From NCBI GenBank assembly GCA_007922195.1, contig ML682003.1:1852553-1916552 (forward strand): a stretch of 64,000 nt of DNA, given 5' to 3'. Position 1 is the first letter of the stretch. Every line of letters begins with the position of its first letter. A model generated the notes under the pieces. It was not told the origin of the DNA. It ran no database searches and saw only the letters and a program-made list of their open reading frames with translations. Position numbers and translations under genes: made by a program. The DNA comes from Podocnemis expansa. Its lineage: Eukaryota; Chordata; Testudines; Podocnemididae. Positions 59,285-64,000 of the stretch are shown one piece after another.

Positions 59285-62200
59285 TGTTGATATTAATATT
59301 TCATTATGTTGGGCATTCAAGCCATTGATTCCAGCTTTGGGTCCAGTTTTGCCCTTTGATATTGCAGCCTTTGGGTGAAAATCCACATGGGGCAGATCTA
59401 GACTGGATTCTTGGCCGCTCTTTGACGCTGTCTGTAGAAGTGACTGTGGTGGTTGGTGGAGAAAGGTAGAGAAGGCATAACATTACCTTGCTCTTTCCAT
59501 GTTCCAGTCTGGCCAAGGCATTGCCTGTCAGACTTGATGGTTCCCTGTAGAGTGGAGTGCATCTGGGATAGTGATGCTGAGAATACTCCACAGGGTCTCC
59601 ATTTGCTTGACTTTTGGAAGTTACAGCCTCTCAGAGAGCTGGCTTATGAGAACATCAAAGTGATATGGAGGCAGAGAAAGGGGCATTTAGAACCGGTCAT
59701 CTAGGGTCTGCTATTGTAAAGCTACACCCTAAGCCCACTATAGCTGAAAGTTTTCCCCAAGTCCCTTTTTAGGACTAAAAAACACTGCCACTCTCTACCT
59801 ACCCCTCCCACCTTGCACGCACCCATTTATGAGTTGGCTTTTGCTGGACTATCAAAGAGGAAGGAACTAAAAACTAAAACACTCATAACTGACAAGTCTC
59901 TATGTGTACATGCTTTGAAGATCACCCTGTTGATGGAATTTCCCTAGGAACAGGGGGCAGAATCATTAGGTCTCAGGCTACCTCTGGGTGTGATGTATTC
60001 TGTGAATTGTGTCATGTAACATCCTTTATGGCTGCTGCTTTCTGAGCCTCCTTCCTTAGCTTAACTTGTGTTCACTGCTTCCACCAAGACCCAGAGCTGC
60101 TTGCTGGGACTGTCAGGCCTTTCTCGGAGATGGTTGTTCCAGGGCATCTCAGTGCTGGGGAGTCCATTGGTATTTTTTATCCAGCAGGACACTGAGTGCC
60201 CTCTCCCCTCCTTCAGTGAGGGCTGCATCAGCTTCCTTGTCTCCAAGCGTTTGCATCCTTTTCTTGATTCAGAGTCACCTTCACAAAGTGCCAGGTACTG
60301 AACCTTCAGGGTCTGATTTTCTGGCTCATAGTAACCCTGGTAGCTCTTCCCCTCTTGGTGAATACCATGAATGGGACCACTTACTTGTAACTGCTATGCA
60401 ACACGCGTGAGGATTTCTGAACTGGACTCTAGCGTTGTATGTGCTTCCTTCCCCTTCCGCTCCCTGTTTAGATTGGTGAAGAATATCTTCTTTATTTGGT
60501 GTCAAAGTCGTCTCACTTAGCAGGACCTAGAGGTGAAATCTTTTGATTTCTATATTTCAGATAGGTTTGACAAGATGACCATCACATCCTGTGCCCCTCT
60601 TTACACTTAAACTCTACCCTAGAAATGGTAGCCATCCCATAGCAAGCATGCCATCTACCCAAGTGACTGCAGAGAAGCTCTGCTCCAGGTGCATGAGATC
60701 TAAGGTCCTGTGATCTTCCCTTTGCAGGGCTTAGAATCCAGATATTGTGGGAAGTGCAATTCCCAGTAGCAGTTGTAGGAAAATGGGCAGTGTTGTCCTG
60801 ATAGTTCTTTGCTCTGAATGCATCAGAACAGCATCCAGAGTAGACCCTCCTTTAACATTAGGACTTGCCTGTTGAAAACCCAAAGGTTAGTTTCTTTTCT
60901 GGCATTCTTGGGGACCTCTAACTCACCCAGCTGCAGGGCAGACAGGAAGAAGGAGTGGGATTGTGAGGCCCATGGACTTCTCTCAAGAATATCCCTAAAA
61001 CAATGACACTTTATTCCCCTGGGGCAATAGTTCTGTTCCCAACTGGAGCTGAGAGGGAGCAAAGGTGGAACTAAGAGTCTATGGCCCACTTTGCCCACAA
61101 CAGGGCAGGCGTAGAACTAGAGAAGCATTTGGGTTCAGATAGACTTCCAGAAGAACAGCTAATTTGTATCGTATGCATGAAAGCAGGACTGATGTCTTTA
61201 TCCCTAAGTCTTCCCTGATGGATGTGTGTCTCAACTCAGCTGTAGCTGTGTCTGGCTCTGGTAATTCCATCTCCTTTGGTAGCTTCTTCCATGCCTTTAG
61301 CTGCTCTTTGAGTTACTACATTTGTTTCCTGCTACAGCTTTATCACATTAACACTTGTTCTGTCATCCTGGAGTAACGAGAATAATGAATTTCAGTTGTC
61401 TTTATAACATGACTTTACATCTCTGCAGATACTCCTTGTGTCTCCTCACCTTAGTCTTCTTTTCTCTAGGCCAGGTCCTCATAAACTTTCATTCTTGTAG
61501 ATCTTTGTTTCCCAAACCATTTTGTCATTTCTAGCACTATCCTCTCAATTCTCATCATTTTATCTTTGTCTTGTGGAAAAAAATGGAGCTCCCAGAGCTG
61601 TCGATTAATAAAGAACAAAACAGGGCACCTACAGGGGCTTGTGTTGCTGAACATCCCCTGGTCAAAGACTGTGACAGGCAGCTGCTTTTCAAAAGTCTGA
61701 ATGTGGTTCCATGTGCACTCCTGTATGAGGGCTTGCCAGCTTTTAATTAGATGGCACAGTAAAAAAACATGAGGGCCACAATATGGCAGTGGGGGGCATC
61801 TTGGCACAGGACATTGTCATGTTACATCTTTGAATGGTGCTGGGACATCAGCACATCATGTCATGATGCCATAGCTCTGATTCATGTGACACTGCAGCAG
61901 CAGCAGGATGCCATAGCATGGTCTCTGTGCTGTTGTGTAACTGTGCTGGGCCATGATCTTGCCTTATTAAAGCAGCCTCTGAGTTCAGTGATCCAGTGAC
62001 ATGATATCCATGCTATAATGTCACCGTAACCAACACCAAGAGAATGTGGGTCTCTGTCCCTCTCCACTAATTAGAATGAGTATGTTAGAAAATAGAAGTC
62101 TACCTCAGTTGCCAGCTAAAAGCCTTACTTCTTGATCTCAAGCCATGAATAGCTTGGGTTTCATCTCCTGTGATAATCCATGGAGGGTACCATGAGTTAG

Positions 62201-63016
62201 CATCATGTCCAGTGTTGTGACAGAATTTGCATGGGACATTTTGATGTTGCATGAGAATTATATTAAGACCCTTTAAGGCTTCCTGGATGCAAAAGCACCC
62301 AGCAAAAAAAAAAAAAAAAAACCCAGGACAATACAAAAGGTGCAGTACATGTGAATTGGAGGGCAGAGCCAATGCTCAAAAAGGTGTAATTAATGGCAAG
62401 CTCCTTTCAGGCCTGTTTTTCTTTCCTTTGTTCTTTTTCTTAAGCCCCATGCTTGATGTGTGCTTAAAAAATAGCACAAGACTTTTGCATTTAATACATC
62501 AAACGTTAAGCATAGCTATGAGAGTAAAATCAGAGTAATTTATTGTCCATTGCCATCTGCTGCCAGGGTTAAAAAACAGAATGGTACTTTATAGGTCAAA
62601 CAGCATTTCCATAACATTTGCAAAGGATGAATATTGCTGAGAAGGACCCTGGAAGATGAAGCAGAAAAAAGATCAGAAAGCTGGGCAAGATCCTCAGCTA
62701 GTGTGTCAGCACAGGTCCATCAAAAGCAATGTAGCTCTACTGATTGACACTGGCGGAGGATATAGTTGAATGCTAGTTTTATCATTTTTCCTTTTGGGGG
62801 GGGTTGTGGGGGCAGACTGTATCAGCTGTACAGTAACAGCGCTAAAGGTTATTTGTGGTAAGAAATGGAGAGGGACCCAAAAGAATGTCTTAACTAAGAG
62901 GGACAGGAGAACAGTGGCACGTGGAGAGGATGTAGACTCCAAGGGAGAAGAGGGATTGTTTAAAGTGATGCCACTGTGACCTCGGAGTGATGTGTCTGAG
63001 CTTTAGAGGTCAGAGT

Positions 63017-63465
63017 GGCTATGTCTACATGACAAAAGCTAAGTCAACTTTATTAAGTCGACTTAATAAAGTTGACTTAAAGTCGACTTTAGGAAGACCT
63101 TATTAAGTCGATTTAGTGAGTCCACATTGCATTAAGTCGGCTTTGTAAAGTCAACTGAAGCCAGGAGACCCATTAAAAGTTGACTTAATAAAGTCGACTT
63201 TCAATGGGTCCCCTGGCTTAAATCAACTTTATAAAGTCAACTTAAATGGCCCCACTGCACTAAGTCAGCTTTAATGGCCACATTGTGTTAAGTCAACTTT
63301 ATAAAGTCGAATTAACCCATAAAGTTGACTTTAAGGGCAGGAGTTATTAAGTTGACTTAAGGAAGCTCTTAAGTCAACTTAATGAACTCCCAATGTGGAC
63401 AGGGCTTTGTTTAAGTCGACTTAAGCCTCCTTAAGTCAACTTAAGCTCATAGTGTAGACATACCC
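63017..63465. mobile_element. Foldback MITE with dense TTAAGTCGACTTAA words
   Basis: The ends are GGCTATGTCTACA and TGTAGACATACCC. The interior has more than a dozen copies of TTAAGTCGACTTAA-type or AAGTTGACTT-type self-complementary words. It is the best-preserved copy of this family in the window. Confidence 0.85.
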
Positions 63466-64000
63466 AGTGAGTCTTGACTCCTCATGGAGTCAGTTTGTGT
63501 ACATGGATGCTCATCCCAGGAGGCATTTTTGGAGCTGTTGGGCTCAATTCTGAGTTGCCACTACAGTGAATCAGTAGCATCTCCATCAAAGGCAGCAGGG
63601 ATAATCTTGTATAAATGAAATCAGTGCCAGGTCCATTGTATTAGTATTAGAAATGGACTGGACTCAAAGCCCCAGAGTCCAGCCCCAACTCTGCACTCTG
63701 GATGTGAGCCCCAGTTTTTTGAGTTTGATGTTTGGACTCAGACTGTTACGGAGACAGTTTCAATCTGCAGAATCCCACCCCAAGGCAGATTTGGGGTTCA
63801 GATCTGTAGCTATGGTTCTGTAACCAGAACCTGTTGTGTGCTTTCTGCTAATGCCATTAATGTTTCCATTCCTACATTTCAGGAGTGCTAGACCAGGGAA
63901 CTCTGGAGAAAAGAGTAGCCCGATATGGTCCAAGCCAGTGTCCTCTCTTTACCCTTGTTCTTTCTGACCATCTGAAGTACAGCAAGCAACTTAAATGAAC

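Larger units (their letters stand above)
56951..64000 (+). other. ADGRB1: Intronic sequence downstream of the cassette exon
   Basis: The intron starts at gttagt. The exon expected next (ASLWSSC..., TM6) was not found, so it must lie beyond 64000. The stretch holds a TTTTA microsatellite, an A/T-rich repeat at 57.7-58.15 kb, and two foldback elements with TTAAGTCGACTTAA-type words (58.89-59.28 and 63.02-63.47 kb). I see nothing assignable in 59.3-63.0 kb. Confidence 0.7.

Noticed and set aside
62305..62322. A run as a processed pseudogene tail
   Set aside because: No upstream gene-like sequence on the + strand and no flanking duplication seen.
63870..63900. Acceptor-like tacatttcag followed by GAGTGCTAG
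   Set aside because: The sequence after it stops immediately in the required phase and does not encode the expected ASLWSSC start of the TM6 exon.

Overview
This window is vertebrate nuclear DNA and almost certainly comes from a sauropsid, most likely a turtle with a crocodilian as the alternative. It has one split gene with short GT-AG exons spread over kilobases. It also has many decayed CR1-type LINE tails, CORE-SINE/MIR-like fragments, hAT relics, foldback MITEs and Penelope-like element ends, and long microsatellites. There are no prokaryotic-type operons, tRNA, rRNA or CRISPR features. The species call rests on my familiarity with the repeat flavour and was not checked by a search.

The only protein-coding gene I can support is on the + strand: the seven-transmembrane part of ADGRB1 (BAI1, brain-specific angiogenesis inhibitor 1, an adhesion GPCR). 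Six consecutive exons carry TM1 to TM5 in a compatible chain of reading phases: 14574-14677 (TM1), 22360-22462 (first intracellular loop and TM2), 28710-28860 (TM3 and second intracellular loop), 33847-33916 (TM4), 43498-43564 (second extracellular loop and TM5 start) and 50198-50283 (TM5 end and third intracellular loop). A seventh, 99-bp, in-frame exon at 56852-56950 looks like an alternative cassette that lengthens the third intracellular loop by 33 residues around a Cys-Ser-Lys-Cys motif. The large extracellular region with its GPS cleavage site lies upstream of the window. TM6, TM7 and the cytoplasmic tail lie downstream.

The rest, about 99 percent, is intron. Upstream (1-14573) there are simple repeats, a C-rich tract, a hairpin-rich array, two foldback elements, a hAT MITE and CR1/SINE fragments. 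The introns between 14.7 and 50.2 kb hold CR1 relics (15.4-16.1, 17.8-18.35, 24.2-26.4, 31.5 and 35.2-35.4 kb), a Penelope-like relic with a GIY-YIG endonuclease fragment (32.3-33.0 kb), a possible hAT element with a foldback MITE nested in it (36.5-37.9 kb), a 179-codon unassigned ORF (40.2-40.7 kb), and a long CA microsatellite with a 10-N assembly gap (42.8 kb). The last part (50-64 kb) holds the cassette exon, an A/T-rich repeat and two more foldback elements.

The most interesting items are the ADGRB1 cassette exon; the group of foldback elements that share one terminal motif but carry different internal palindromic words; and the Penelope-like ends that keep recognisable, now broken, hammerhead-ribozyme-like cores.
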